In this document: positions 1-8,589 of the stretch, piece by piece
Layout: the number at the start of each line of letters is the position of its first letter
Numbering within the stretch: position 1 is the stretch's first letter
Source: JAKAGZ01 sp963783855
GTDB lineage: Bacteria > Bacteroidota > Ignavibacteria > Ignavibacteriales > Ignavibacteriaceae
DNA: 64,000 nt
Assembly: GCA_963783855.1 (NCBI GenBank)
Contig: CAWAPE010000001.1
Location: 1 to 64,000, forward strand
Direction of reading: 5' to 3'
Notes under the pieces: model-generated
The model's database searches: none
The model's input: the letters and a program-made list of their open reading frames with translations, nothing else
What the model was told of the DNA's origin: nothing
Made by a program: the position numbers and the translations under genes

Positions 1-1158
1 AATTCGGCCGGGTTCTGCTACCTGTCCGAATACATAAACAACTTTTTCTTTTTGTGGAATAATAATTACATCGTTATCCTTTACAATATATTTTGAGGCC
101 TCAGAGTTTTCTTCATTAAGTTTTGTGAAATCAATTGAGCCACCATCTGCTGTTAGCCTTAACTGGTTTTCAAGGTAAAAATAGGCCGAGTCCTGTTCAG
201 TAATATTTGACATCCTAACCATCAGATAATTTTCAAAATTAAAATATTTTTGTTCTAATTCTTTTGAATCAAGTTTCCCATTCTCTGAGAAATTCATACC
301 AAATTGTTTCTCTAGAATCGGCATAATACTTTTACCGGTAAAAAGGCGGGATCTTTTAAGCGAAGCATTTCCTGTAAATCCACCAGCTTTCTTAATAACA
401 TCTTTTAGAGTTGTTGCATCTTTTGTAATTGGTATTTTCCCCGGCATGTTAACTTCCCCGGCTACAATAACGGAAAAATCCTTTTTCTGTGTTTCATCTG
501 CCAGTATTATTATCCTGTCTCCTCTTTGTAAAGAAACATCGGCATTTATATCAATAATTTTTGCAGTTAATTTATCGCCATTATAATCCAGCCTATCAAT
601 TTCTGCTTTAGTAACATTTTGATATGCTTTATTAATTCCCTGGGCCAGTTCAATAGCGTCGGAAAGTTTATCGCCATCAACAAAATAAAATTTGCCCGGT
701 TTATTTACCGCTCCGGATATACTAAAAAAATTTCTTTCCAGATCCGCCGCAGGAAAAATTAGTACATCATCATTCTTTAGATATGGATTATTTTTAAAAT
801 TACCGTTAATTCTAAATTTCAAAAGATCAATCTTTATTGTTTCCCCCGATGATCTTTTTAAAGTTATGTCCCTGAGTGAATATTGGTTTAGCTTTTCATT
901 AATCTGTTTTAATAAATCCGGGTCAGTTATATTTGCTAAAGCTTTTTCGCGGGCATTGATATACATTCTTGTAACAAACTGATCAACTCTTTCATTAATG
1001 AATGCAGGGAAAGAGCCGGTAATTGGAAAATCTCCGCCCACGGTAACGCTGATTGTCGGGTTATTCAACAATGAGTTCAAACCGGATTTATTATCCGTTT
1101 GTGAAAATGAAATATTTACAGCAAAAATTATTATCAGTATTACAAAAGTTTTTTTCAT
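1..1158 (-). CDS. SLBB-domain polysaccharide export protein (partial, C-terminus outside window)
   Basis: The minus-strand frame is open from an ATG at 1158 to the window edge: 386 codons with no stop. The N-terminus is a signal peptide ending near NISFSQ. Three copies of the SLBB signature G-x-V-x-x-P-G-(K/R) are visible: SGAVNKPGK near residue 146, AGEVNMPGK near 230 and FGQVAEPGR near 376. The family (Wza-like and related periplasmic/outer-membrane exporters) forms channels for capsule or exopolysaccharide. Twenty-one bases separate its start from the upstream rfbB stop, so it is probably the last or a late gene of a short envelope operon. The C-terminal part, which could carry more SLBB repeats or a membrane anchor, is not seen. 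The family call is firm; the exact exported polymer cannot be inferred. Confidence 0.85.
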   Translation of the reverse strand, partial: MKKTFVILIIIFAVNISFSQTDNKSGLNSLLNNPTISVTVGGDFPITGSFPAFINERVDQFVTRMYINAREKALANITDPDLLKQINEKLNQYSLRDITLKRSSGETIKIDLLKFRINGNFKNNPYLKNDDVLIFPAADLERNFFSISGAVNKPGKFYFVDGDKLSDAIELAQGINKAYQNVTKAEIDRLDYNGDKLTAKIIDINADVSLQRGDRIIILADETQKKDFSVIVAGEVNMPGKIPITKDATTLKDVIKKAGGFTGNASLKRSRLFTGKSIMPILEKQFGMNFSENGKLDSKELEQKYFNFENYLMVRMSNITEQDSAYFYLENQLRLTADGGSIDFTKLNEENSEASKYIVKDNDVIIIPQKEKVVYVFGQVAEPGRI

Positions 1159-1179
1159 TTTAATTCCTAAAGATTTCAT

Positions 1180-2193
1180 CTACCTGTTATTATAGAGCGA
1201 ATCATAATATTTTTGGTATTCACCGGAAATTATTCTTTCCCACCAGCTTTTGTTTTCTAGGTACCATTTAATAGTGTTATCAATTGCAAGATCAAATGTA
1301 AACTCGGGCTTCCACCCTAATTCATTCTGAATTTTTGATGAATCAATTGCATATCGCCTGTCGTGTCCCGGTCTGTCTTTAACATATTCAATTAGGTCTT
1401 CCGATTTTTCGAGATGCTTCAAAATCAATTTAATAATTTCAATATTAGGCATTTCATTACTTGCGCCTATATTATAAACTTCGCCAATCTTACCTTTCTC
1501 AAAAACCAGGTCAATTGCTTTATTATGATCAATAACATAAATCCAGTCGCGTACATTCATTCCATCGCCATAAACTGGAAGTTTCTTATTATTCAATGCA
1601 TTAATTATCATTAATGGAATAAGCTTTTCAGGAAATTGCAAAGGACCGTAATTATTAGAACATCTTGTGATGACAACAGGCATACCATAAGTATGATAAA
1701 ACGCCTGCACCATCATATCAGCGCCCGCTTTACTTGATGAATATGGACTATTAGCCGAGAGTGGTGTCTTTTCAGTGAAAAGCCCTTCTTTACCTAGACT
1801 TCCATATACTTCATCTGTTGAGACCTGCAGAAATTTTTCAACTTCGTATCTCCGTGCGGTTTCTAATAGAACATTTGTACCTATTACATTTGTCCGGTAA
1901 AATATTTCCGACCCAAGAATACTTCTGTCAACGTGAGATTCTGCGGCAAAATTAATTACACGTTTAATCTTATATCTTTCGAAAATATAATTTACAAGTT
2001 CGGAATTTGTAATATCACCTTTAATGAAATGATAATTTTTCATTCCTTCCGATGACTTTAAATTTTCAAGATTTCCGGCATATGTTAACTTATCAAGATT
2101 AACAATATTATAATCATCCCTTTCATCAAGGATATGATTGATAAAATTGCTGCCTATAAATCCCGCTCCGCCTGTTACTAAAATATTTTTCAT
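1180..2193 (-). CDS. rfbB: dTDP-glucose 4,6-dehydratase
   Basis: This 337-residue short-chain dehydrogenase/reductase converts dTDP-glucose to dTDP-4-keto-6-deoxyglucose, the second step of dTDP-rhamnose and other deoxysugar synthesis. The NAD-binding motif GGAGFIGSNF lies at residues 8-17. The family's catalytic region STDEVYG is followed by YSSSK, giving the Tyr-x-x-x-Lys pair, and SRCSNNYGP-like sequence follows (here TRCSNNYGPLQFPEK). NFAAESHVDRSI is also typical of RfbB rather than other epimerases. Length is normal for the family. The gene sits 2 bases after the neighbouring outer-membrane protein gene in the coding direction and 21 bases before the SLBB exporter, which fits nucleotide-sugar supply for a surface polysaccharide. 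rfbA, rfbC and rfbD are not in view. Confidence 0.95.
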   Translation of the reverse strand: MKNILVTGGAGFIGSNFINHILDERDDYNIVNLDKLTYAGNLENLKSSEGMKNYHFIKGDITNSELVNYIFERYKIKRVINFAAESHVDRSILGSEIFYRTNVIGTNVLLETARRYEVEKFLQVSTDEVYGSLGKEGLFTEKTPLSANSPYSSSKAGADMMVQAFYHTYGMPVVITRCSNNYGPLQFPEKLIPLMIINALNNKKLPVYGDGMNVRDWIYVIDHNKAIDLVFEKGKIGEVYNIGASNEMPNIEIIKLILKHLEKSEDLIEYVKDRPGHDRRYAIDSSKIQNELGWKPEFTFDLAIDNTIKWYLENKSWWERIISGEYQKYYDSLYNNR

Positions 2194-2195
2194 AA

Positions 2196-2924
2196 TTAAT
2201 AAGAGAAAAATCCTATAAAAATTCCTGATTGTAGAAAGAAACTTTTTCCATTTAGATTTGATGGAACATTATTCAATGATTGATCATTTTCTATTGTCCA
2301 GTCATCGCCAAATGTAAATTGGTAGCCTGCACCAATTCTAAGTGTAACAAACCGCTGAACAGGTATATCAAAATTAATAGTGGGGCTAAATATCCAGTAT
2401 TTATCATTAATGGTTCTGCTGTAATATGGAGTTGATGCTTTCGACGCTTCCGCCCAGACATTTGCCCATTCAAATGAACCATTGTTTTTGTAAATCTCAA
2501 CCTTCAAATTCCCTCGTCCTATCATAGCGCCTATTGAGATACCGAAAGTGCGTACAAAAGGTAACGTGTACTCTAAAGTTAAAGCGCCTCCGCTTAAAGA
2601 ATATTTTGCTTCCCTGTTCTCGCCGTTAATCATTCCGGAACTAGTAGTGGAACCTCCGAATCCCATTCCACCAACTCTTAACTGTGGAATAAAACCAATA
2701 TAAATAAACCCTGCACCACCGGAAGTATAGAACCCGTTATTAGAAATCTCCGGAACTCCGAAAGATTTCAACTGCAAATTTACCTGGTCGACATTAGGAA
2801 AATACCACCCTGGTGTGTATCCGCCTCCCCCACCAAACGGGGCATCAAAATACTCGCTATCCTGTGCAAAAACAGAAAGAGAGAGAAAAAATGAAAGAGT
2901 TACAATTCCAAATAATTTTTTCAT
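2196..2924 (-). CDS. Predicted outer-membrane beta-barrel protein, function unknown
   Basis: I place the start at the ATG at 2924, giving 242 residues, because the protein then opens with a clean signal peptide (MKKLFGIVTLSFFLSLSVFAQ). An upstream in-frame ATG at 2969 would add 15 residues of non-signal sequence. The mature part is rich in Gly and aromatic residues in alternating short strands, and ends GIFIGFFSY with a terminal aromatic residue, as in many outer-membrane barrels. I do not recognise a specific family. A Gly-rich stretch (FGGGGGYTPG) follows the signal peptide. The gene lies 2 bases upstream of rfbB and about 60 bases after kdsC, so it may be co-transcribed with envelope genes. 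Confidence 0.7.
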   Translation of the reverse strand: MKKLFGIVTLSFFLSLSVFAQDSEYFDAPFGGGGGYTPGWYFPNVDQVNLQLKSFGVPEISNNGFYTSGGAGFIYIGFIPQLRVGGMGFGGSTTSSGMINGENREAKYSLSGGALTLEYTLPFVRTFGISIGAMIGRGNLKVEIYKNNGSFEWANVWAEASKASTPYYSRTINDKYWIFSPTINFDIPVQRFVTLRIGAGYQFTFGDDWTIENDQSLNNVPSNLNGKSFFLQSGIFIGFFSY

Positions 2925-2985
2925 ACTACCACAACAAATATTTATTAAATTTACCAAACAACATTTCAAAAACCAAAGTCAGTAA

Positions 2986-3471
2986 TTACCCGCCACTGAT
3001 TATCATATCCGCCAGTTCCCTGAATGCACCCTTTCCGCCATCTTTTTGACAAACATAATCCACTACATTTTTTACTTCATTAATTGCATCATTAGGGCAG
3101 GCACTCAAACCGGCCATTTGCAAAATTCCGAGATCATTCACATCATCTCCGATAAAAGCAATATTTTCAGGGTTCAAATTTCTCACAAAACATACTTCAT
3201 TCATAATTTTTTTTTTGTCTTTTACACTATTATAGACAAGATCAAGTTTTAACCTTTTTCCTCTTGCAATGGCTATATCTGAGTTATCGGATGTAACTAT
3301 TCCAACTTCTATCCCCTTTTCTTTCAGAAGAACTGCTCCCATTCCATCCTTTACAAAGAATTTTTTCATAACAATACCTTCATCATTATAATAAAGGCCG
3401 CCGTCCGTCAATACACCATCGATGTCAGTCAGTACTATTTTTATCTTGGATATTTTCTCTTTAAGAGTCAA
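2986..3471 (-). CDS. kdsC: 3-deoxy-D-manno-octulosonate 8-phosphate phosphatase (KdsC, HAD family)
   Basis: A 161-residue HAD-family phosphatase with the KdsC layout. Motif I is LTDIDGVLTDGGLYY near residues 14-28 (nucleophile Asp16, acid/base Asp18), motif II is in GIVTSDNS, and motif IV is FIGDDVNDLGIL. KdsC hydrolyses KDO-8-phosphate to KDO for the LPS inner core. Length is typical for the stand-alone tetrameric enzyme, which has no cap domain. The only reasonable start is TTG at 3471, preceded by AAGG; the first ATG lies inside the domain. The upstream region is a 313-base AT-rich gap shared with a divergent operon. Confidence 0.9.
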   Translation of the reverse strand: MTLKEKISKIKIVLTDIDGVLTDGGLYYNDEGIVMKKFFVKDGMGAVLLKEKGIEVGIVTSDNSDIAIARGKRLKLDLVYNSVKDKKKIMNEVCFVRNLNPENIAFIGDDVNDLGILQMAGLSACPNDAINEVKNVVDYVCQKDGGKGAFRELADMIISGG

Positions 3472-3784
3472 TTTTAACCTTTTATAATTTTTTCAATAAG
3501 CTAATATATCAATTCATTTTGCAAATTTATAAATAATCGGCTATTAAATTAAAATTAATTTTGACCGCAGGAATATCAGCTTTTTTTACGTCTAATATTT
3601 AAAGTATAATAAACCATTTACCGATTAATATTGTCTATTTAATAAACATATTTGAAGTTTATGCGATTTAACTTGTAAGGATTGAAAAATATCCTTTTAT
3701 TTAAATCGCTATTTTATTTTATCGCATCTAATTACGGGGACAATTCTTTTAAGAAAACGAAATACATTCATTCGGGAGAAGTTT
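3472..3784. other. AT-rich divergent intergenic region
   Basis: These 313 bases separate kdsC (minus) from the PqqD-like operon (plus), so promoters for both directions should lie here. The stretch is very AT-rich. I see no tRNA, no convincing hairpin terminator and no small gene. A TTGACC hexamer near 3558 has no well-spaced -10 partner. A Shine-Dalgarno-like GGGAGAAG sits at about 3774-3781, directly before the first gene of the plus-strand operon. Confidence 0.6.
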
Positions 3785-4039
3785 ATGAGCCAGTTAAAAA
3801 TCAAAGAAAATTTGGCAATCAGCGACTCAGGTTTTTTATTTTTTCCTACTACAGGAGAAACTTTTACTGTAAACGCTATGGGCACTGAGATAATTAAAAA
3901 CCTTAAAGAAGGAAAAAATTTTGATGAGATTATTGATGTTGTCCTTGAGAAATTCGATGTAGACAGGGAAACGGCTGAAAGAGATCTTGATGATTTTCTC
4001 AGTCAATTAAAAAATTATGATCTGGCGAAAGAATCATGA
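3785..4039 (+). CDS. PqqD-family small protein (RRE-like)
   Basis: An 84-residue protein with the PqqD/RRE-like pattern: strand-rich N-terminus (ISDSGFLFFPTTGETFTVNAMGTEIIKNL) then helices containing the D/E-rich segment FDVDRETAERDLDDFLSQL. PqqD proteins bind precursor peptides or act as small partners of maturation enzymes. In families without an obvious precursor they often accompany kinases or ATP-grasp enzymes. The start is supported by GGGAGAAG seven bases upstream. Its stop overlaps the ATG of the ATP-grasp gene (ATGA), so the two are translationally coupled. No short precursor-peptide gene is visible upstream in the 313-base gap. It is the first gene of the six-gene operon to 10040. 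Confidence 0.75.
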   Translation: MSQLKIKENLAISDSGFLFFPTTGETFTVNAMGTEIIKNLKEGKNFDEIIDVVLEKFDVDRETAERDLDDFLSQLKNYDLAKES

Positions 4040-5070
4040 ACATAGCAGTAACAGGGCTTAACGCAACAGATAATCCCGGTCCGGGTGTTCCGGTTATCCG
4101 AAGCATTAAAGAATTTTCAGACATTAAGGGAAAAATTATCGGGCTGCTTTATGACAGCCTTGAACCCGGATTGTATATGGAAAATATTGCTGATAAATGC
4201 TATTTAATTCCATATCCCTCAAGCGGACTCGATAATTTTTTTGAACGCATTGTCCAGATTCACAAAAAAGAAAAACTTGATCTCATTATTCCCACTCTTG
4301 ATTCAGAGCTTTATGCATTTGCAAAGTTAAGTGATAAATTAAAAGACCTTGGAATAAAAACCTTTCTGCCTACTACCGAACAATTAAATATTCGCGCAAA
4401 GGATAAACTTTTTGATTTTTGTTCAAACAATAGTATAAAGGTCCCAAAAAATATCACCATTACTTCTTACCAGGATATTTACAAAGCATCGGAAAAATTT
4501 GAATATCCGGTTGTTGTTAAAGGAATATTTTATGAAGCCTATATAACAAATAATTTTGAAGAAACTCTTTCAAAATTTCAAAAGCTTGCGGGCAAATGGG
4601 GATTCCCGATAATTATCCAAGAATTCATTTCAGGAGATGAATTTAATGTAGTTGCTCTCGGCGACGGTGAAGGTAACACCGTTGGAGCAGTACCGATGAG
4701 GAAATTATATATAACAGATAAAGGCAAAGGCTGGTCGGGTGTTACAATTGATGATCAAAATCTAATGGAACTTTCCCACAAAATTATTAAAAAGCTAAAA
4801 TGGAAAAGTGGGATGGAACTGGAATACTTAAAATCAAAAGAGACAAAAGAATATTATTTACTGGAAATAAATCCACGTTTCCCGGCCTGGACTCTGCTGG
4901 CCCCTGCAGCAGGACAAAATCTCCCGGCGGCCCTGGTAAAACTTGCAATGGGAGAGAAAGTTGCACCATATTCAAAATATGAGGTTGGGAAAATGTTTGT
5001 GCGTTCATCGTGGGATCTATTTTCAGATATGAAAACATTTGAGAAAATTGCTATTCAGGGAGAAATATGA
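4036..5070 (+). CDS. ATP-grasp domain protein (carboxylate-amine ligase type)
   Basis: A 344-residue ATP-grasp enzyme. The N-terminal Rossmann-like part (MNIAVTGLNATDNPGPG) resembles the pre-ATP-grasp domain of carbamoyl-phosphate-synthase-like proteins. The ATP-binding lysine lies in YPVVVKG, a second nucleotide-contact region in IIIQEFISGDEFNVVA, and the metal-binding Glu/Asn pair in LLEINPRFPAW. Such enzymes activate a carboxylate as acyl-phosphate and join it to an amine, thiol or other nucleophile. The substrate is not evident. It overlaps the PqqD-like gene by four bases and the decarboxylase gene by four bases, so the three are likely made in fixed proportion and may act on one intermediate. 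Confidence 0.8.
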   Translation: MNIAVTGLNATDNPGPGVPVIRSIKEFSDIKGKIIGLLYDSLEPGLYMENIADKCYLIPYPSSGLDNFFERIVQIHKKEKLDLIIPTLDSELYAFAKLSDKLKDLGIKTFLPTTEQLNIRAKDKLFDFCSNNSIKVPKNITITSYQDIYKASEKFEYPVVVKGIFYEAYITNNFEETLSKFQKLAGKWGFPIIIQEFISGDEFNVVALGDGEGNTVGAVPMRKLYITDKGKGWSGVTIDDQNLMELSHKIIKKLKWKSGMELEYLKSKETKEYYLLEINPRFPAWTLLAPAAGQNLPAALVKLAMGEKVAPYSKYEVGKMFVRSSWDLFSDMKTFEKIAIQGEI

Positions 5071-6431
5071 TGGAAAAATTAATTTATGAAAGACCCGTTA
5101 TTTCAAAACACAATTCCGGCCTAATGAATAAATTTGGCTCAAAAACCACTGCAGGAATAATTTCAGAAATTGATGGAGTTCCTGTAAAAGAACTGGCGGA
5201 AAAATTCAATTCACCACTCTTCGTTCTTTCTGAAAACAAAATCAGGCAAAACTTCAGAACTGCAAACAGAGTTTTTAAGAATCGTTATCCGAAAGTTCAA
5301 TTTGCATGGTCTTACAAAACAAATTACTTAAATGCTGTATGTTCAGTTTTTCATAGTGAGGGTTCCTGGGCAGAAGTAGTCTCTGAATTTGAATATGAGC
5401 GCGCAATTAAATTGGGAGTAAAAGGTGAAAATATAATTTTTAACGGGCCGGATAAAAGTGATGTGGTACTTTTGAAGGCAATTAAATTAAATTCAAAAAT
5501 TCATATTGATCATTTTGATGAGTTATACAAAATAATTGAACTTGCTGAAAAACATAATCTGAAACCCAAGGTCGCAATCAGAGTGAATATGGATGTTGGC
5601 GTATATCCCAAATGGGATCGTTTCGGGTTTAATTATGAAAATGGCGAAGCCTGGAACGCAATTAAAAGAATAATAATGAGCAAAAAATTGCAATTGACCG
5701 GGCTGCATACTCACATCGGAACTTATATGATGACTGCAGATGCCTACAGAATAGCGGCGGCCAATCTTGCGACACTGGCAAAAAGTATAAAATCCCAGTT
5801 CCAAATCTCACTAGACTATATTGACCTTGGCGGGGGTTTTCCTTCTAATAATACTTTGATAGGTCAGTACCTGCCTGCGGAACAGGTGCTTCCGACACTT
5901 GAACAATTTGCGGATGCAATTTCTACAGGTTTGTTTGATCTTGCCACAAAGGATGATGAATTACCGCTTTTAATTTTGGAAACCGGAAGATCATTAATTG
6001 ACGACGCCGGCTATTTAATAACCTCTGTAATTGCAAACAAACGTCTATCATCGGGAAGGAAGGCTGTAATAATTGATGCGGGCGTAAATCTTATGTTCAC
6101 AAGTTTTTGGTACAAGCATAATATTTCCCCGGCACAGCAAGGCGGAGTTCATATGGAAGATTCGACAATTTACGGACCGCTTTGTATGAATATTGACTGT
6201 ATTTCAGACGGTATAAATCTACCTTCATTAAAGAAAGGCGATAAACTCGTTATTCAATATGTTGGTGCCTATAACATGACGCAATGGATGCAGTTCATAA
6301 CGCTCAGGCCAAATATTGTTATGATAATGTCCGATAAATCTGTTGAACTTATAAGAAAGGCTGAAACTCTCGATTATATTATGCAGCAGGAACAGACTCC
6401 GAAAAAACTTTTATCATCTGACAATAAATAA
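5067..6431 (+). CDS. PLP-dependent decarboxylase (fold type III; diaminopimelate/ornithine/arginine decarboxylase family)
   Basis: A 454-residue fold-III decarboxylase. The PLP Schiff-base lysine is in FAWSYKTNYLNAV (about Lys84). Also visible are the HTHIGTY segment, the phosphate-binding DLGGGFPS loop, the substrate/PLP element ILETGRSLIDDAGYL, the partner-subunit active-site Cys in YGPLCMNID and the C-terminal aromatic in YVGAYN. All expected residues are present, so it looks active. It resembles LysA, but the context is not a lysine operon and the specificity loop cannot be read with confidence. Ornithine, arginine, diaminopimelate or a conjugated amino acid are all possible. An extra 25 or so residues precede the domain. 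The ATG overlaps the ATP-grasp stop. Confidence 0.85.
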   Translation: MMEKLIYERPVISKHNSGLMNKFGSKTTAGIISEIDGVPVKELAEKFNSPLFVLSENKIRQNFRTANRVFKNRYPKVQFAWSYKTNYLNAVCSVFHSEGSWAEVVSEFEYERAIKLGVKGENIIFNGPDKSDVVLLKAIKLNSKIHIDHFDELYKIIELAEKHNLKPKVAIRVNMDVGVYPKWDRFGFNYENGEAWNAIKRIIMSKKLQLTGLHTHIGTYMMTADAYRIAAANLATLAKSIKSQFQISLDYIDLGGGFPSNNTLIGQYLPAEQVLPTLEQFADAISTGLFDLATKDDELPLLILETGRSLIDDAGYLITSVIANKRLSSGRKAVIIDAGVNLMFTSFWYKHNISPAQQGGVHMEDSTIYGPLCMNIDCISDGINLPSLKKGDKLVIQYVGAYNMTQWMQFITLRPNIVMIMSDKSVELIRKAETLDYIMQQEQTPKKLLSSDNK

Positions 6432-6446
6432 ATCAGGAATTTACTT

Positions 6447-8588
6447 ATGAAGTTTTTTCTGGATTCTTTATTCTTCAGCTACGCACAGATTTTTTTTAGC
6501 AACCGAAAGTGGTTTGGCATTGTAGCTTTACTATCCACTTTTATTGTCCCTGAACTCGGTACTCTTGCTTTGCTTGGCGGCCTGATCTCAAACTTCCTGG
6601 CTATATATCTAAACTTCGATAAGACTAAAATCAGAAATGGTTTTTATGGCTTTAACGGAATTTTATTTGGAACTGCTTCAGCATTTTATTTTCAGGTTAC
6701 TCCATTTTTATTTTTCATAATACTGGTATTCCTTGTAATTACATTTTTTATTTCCAGCGTCCTGGAAAATTACATGGCCGTAGGATTTAATCTTCCGGGC
6801 TTTAGTTTACCGTTTATAATTACGTTATATATTTTTATTATCTTTTTAACCAACTATGATTTTATAAATCTAAATCAGCTTCATTACATCGATTATTCTT
6901 TCCTCTGGTTTGTTCCATATGTTGTAAAAAAATATTTCCAGGCAATGGCACTTATTTTATTTCAGCCCAGCCTTTTGACAGGGATAATAATTACTGTTGC
7001 AGTTTTATTTTTCTCACGCGTAATGTTTATGCTGAGCATAATTGCATTTACACTTAATTATTTTTTCCTGCAATTAATTATTCCTGCACAGTTTGATAAT
7101 ATATTGGTCCTCGCAAGCTTTAACTCAATACTTACAGCATTTGCTCTTGGCGGAAACCTGGTTATAATTTCAAAAAAATCTCTGCCATTGGTAATCATTT
7201 CAACAGTTATGGTGATAATAATTACCGGGTTTTTTATTAAGCTGCTTTCTTATTATGATCTCCCGGTTCTTGTTCTTCCCTTTAATTTTATAGTATTGTC
7301 AATACTTTACAGTCTTAAATTCAGGCAAGAACAAAGTGACCTTGCACTGCTGTATTTTCAACCGGGCTCACCCGAAGAGAATTATTATTATCACCAGAAC
7401 AGAAAAACACGATTTGAAAGATTCAAATTTTTGTTTCCAGAACTTCCTTTCTTTGGTGAGTTTTTTATTCCGCAGGGAATTGATGGTAAATTAACCCACA
7501 AAAATGACTGGAAATATGCCTGGGATTTTGTGATTACTGATGATCAAAATAAAGAATACAAAGATGAAGGAACCGCTCTTGAGGAATATTACACCCATAA
7601 AATTCCTGTAATTTCTCCGCTGGATGGAAAAGTTGTAAAGGTTGTTGATGGAATTCCGAATAATCCGGTAGGCGAAATAAATCTTGAACAAAATTGGGGA
7701 AACACCGTAATTACAGATCATGGTAAAGGATTGTTTTCTTCAATTTCCCACCTTGAGCCTGATTCAATAAAAGTAGAAGAAGGCGAAGAAATTAAAAAAG
7801 GTAAAGTTATTGGTCTTTGCGGAAACAGCGGACGCTCTCCGTCACCGCATATTCATTTTCAATTTCAGGCTACTGACAAGCTTGGAGATAAAACAATAAA
7901 ATTCCCGATTGCATATTTCATTGAGCGAAAGAATAACAAAGTTGAATTAAAAACATTTGAATACCCTGAGGAAAACACACACGTGCAGGCGCCGGAAACA
8001 CACTCTATTATCAAGAAGGCTTTCAAATTCAGATATGGTGATAAATTAAAGTTTAATTATGATAACAAAGGGAAAACGCTTACTGAGCAATGGGAAATCA
8101 AAGTTGATACTTTCAATACACTATTTATTGAAAATTCATTTGGTGAGACGGCCCATATTTATTCGACTGATAAAATCTTCTATCTGACAAATTATGTAGG
8201 TAAACGAAAATCTGCACTGTATAATTTTTATCTGCTTTCTGTAAAGGTACCTTTGTGCTATAATGAAAAACTAACCTGGAAGGATGAGTATCAGCTTTCA
8301 AAACTGTTGAATAATTTCACAAGGTATATTTCGGAATTTTTCCTATTATTTAAGCAACAAATAACAGCAAGGGGAGAATTTGCTTATAAGCAGATAACCG
8401 AAGATGAAAATGGATATACAATTAACAATAATATAGAGATAAAAGGCACAGGGCTATTCTCCTTTTATAATAAAGAAATATCCGGCTCACTTTTCATTGA
8501 TGACGACGGCAACATAAAGGGAATAAAAACATCTGAAAATGATAAAAATATTTTTACAGCTAATGCGGTAAAAAAGGAGGACAATTAA
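6447..8588 (+). CDS. Urea-transporter domain fused to an M23 (LytM) peptidase-like domain
   Basis: A 713-residue membrane protein. Residues 1-290 form a urea transporter (UT) domain with its internal two-fold repeat: first-half motifs GFYGFNGILFG (65-75) and LPGFSLPFII (116-125), second-half repeat from about 150 with SFNSILTAFALGG (224-236). Residues 335-500 resemble a Zn peptidase M23 domain with GNSGRSPSPHIHF (459-471, the H-x-H pair at 468 and 470) and HGKGLFSSISHL. The canonical first zinc His, four residues before Asp360 in KYAWDF, is Lys356, so the metal site may be altered. The last 210 residues are unrecognised. Similar UT-M23 fusions are, as I recall, found in Bacteroidota. The gene starts 15 bases after the decarboxylase, preceded by AGGAA. 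Confidence 0.85.
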   Translation: MKFFLDSLFFSYAQIFFSNRKWFGIVALLSTFIVPELGTLALLGGLISNFLAIYLNFDKTKIRNGFYGFNGILFGTASAFYFQVTPFLFFIILVFLVITFFISSVLENYMAVGFNLPGFSLPFIITLYIFIIFLTNYDFINLNQLHYIDYSFLWFVPYVVKKYFQAMALILFQPSLLTGIIITVAVLFFSRVMFMLSIIAFTLNYFFLQLIIPAQFDNILVLASFNSILTAFALGGNLVIISKKSLPLVIISTVMVIIITGFFIKLLSYYDLPVLVLPFNFIVLSILYSLKFRQEQSDLALLYFQPGSPEENYYYHQNRKTRFERFKFLFPELPFFGEFFIPQGIDGKLTHKNDWKYAWDFVITDDQNKEYKDEGTALEEYYTHKIPVISPLDGKVVKVVDGIPNNPVGEINLEQNWGNTVITDHGKGLFSSISHLEPDSIKVEEGEEIKKGKVIGLCGNSGRSPSPHIHFQFQATDKLGDKTIKFPIAYFIERKNNKVELKTFEYPEENTHVQAPETHSIIKKAFKFRYGDKLKFNYDNKGKTLTEQWEIKVDTFNTLFIENSFGETAHIYSTDKIFYLTNYVGKRKSALYNFYLLSVKVPLCYNEKLTWKDEYQLSKLLNNFTRYISEFFLLFKQQITARGEFAYKQITEDENGYTINNNIEIKGTGLFSFYNKEISGSLFIDDDGNIKGIKTSENDKNIFTANAVKKEDN

Positions 8589-8589
8589 A

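Noticed and set aside
3472..3784. Possible precursor peptide gene for the PqqD-like operon
   Set aside because: No short frame with a Shine-Dalgarno and typical precursor features could be found in the AT-rich gap.
3682..3888. Open frame before and into the PqqD-like gene
   Set aside because: It runs in another frame, lacks an RBS, and the PqqD-like frame is better supported.
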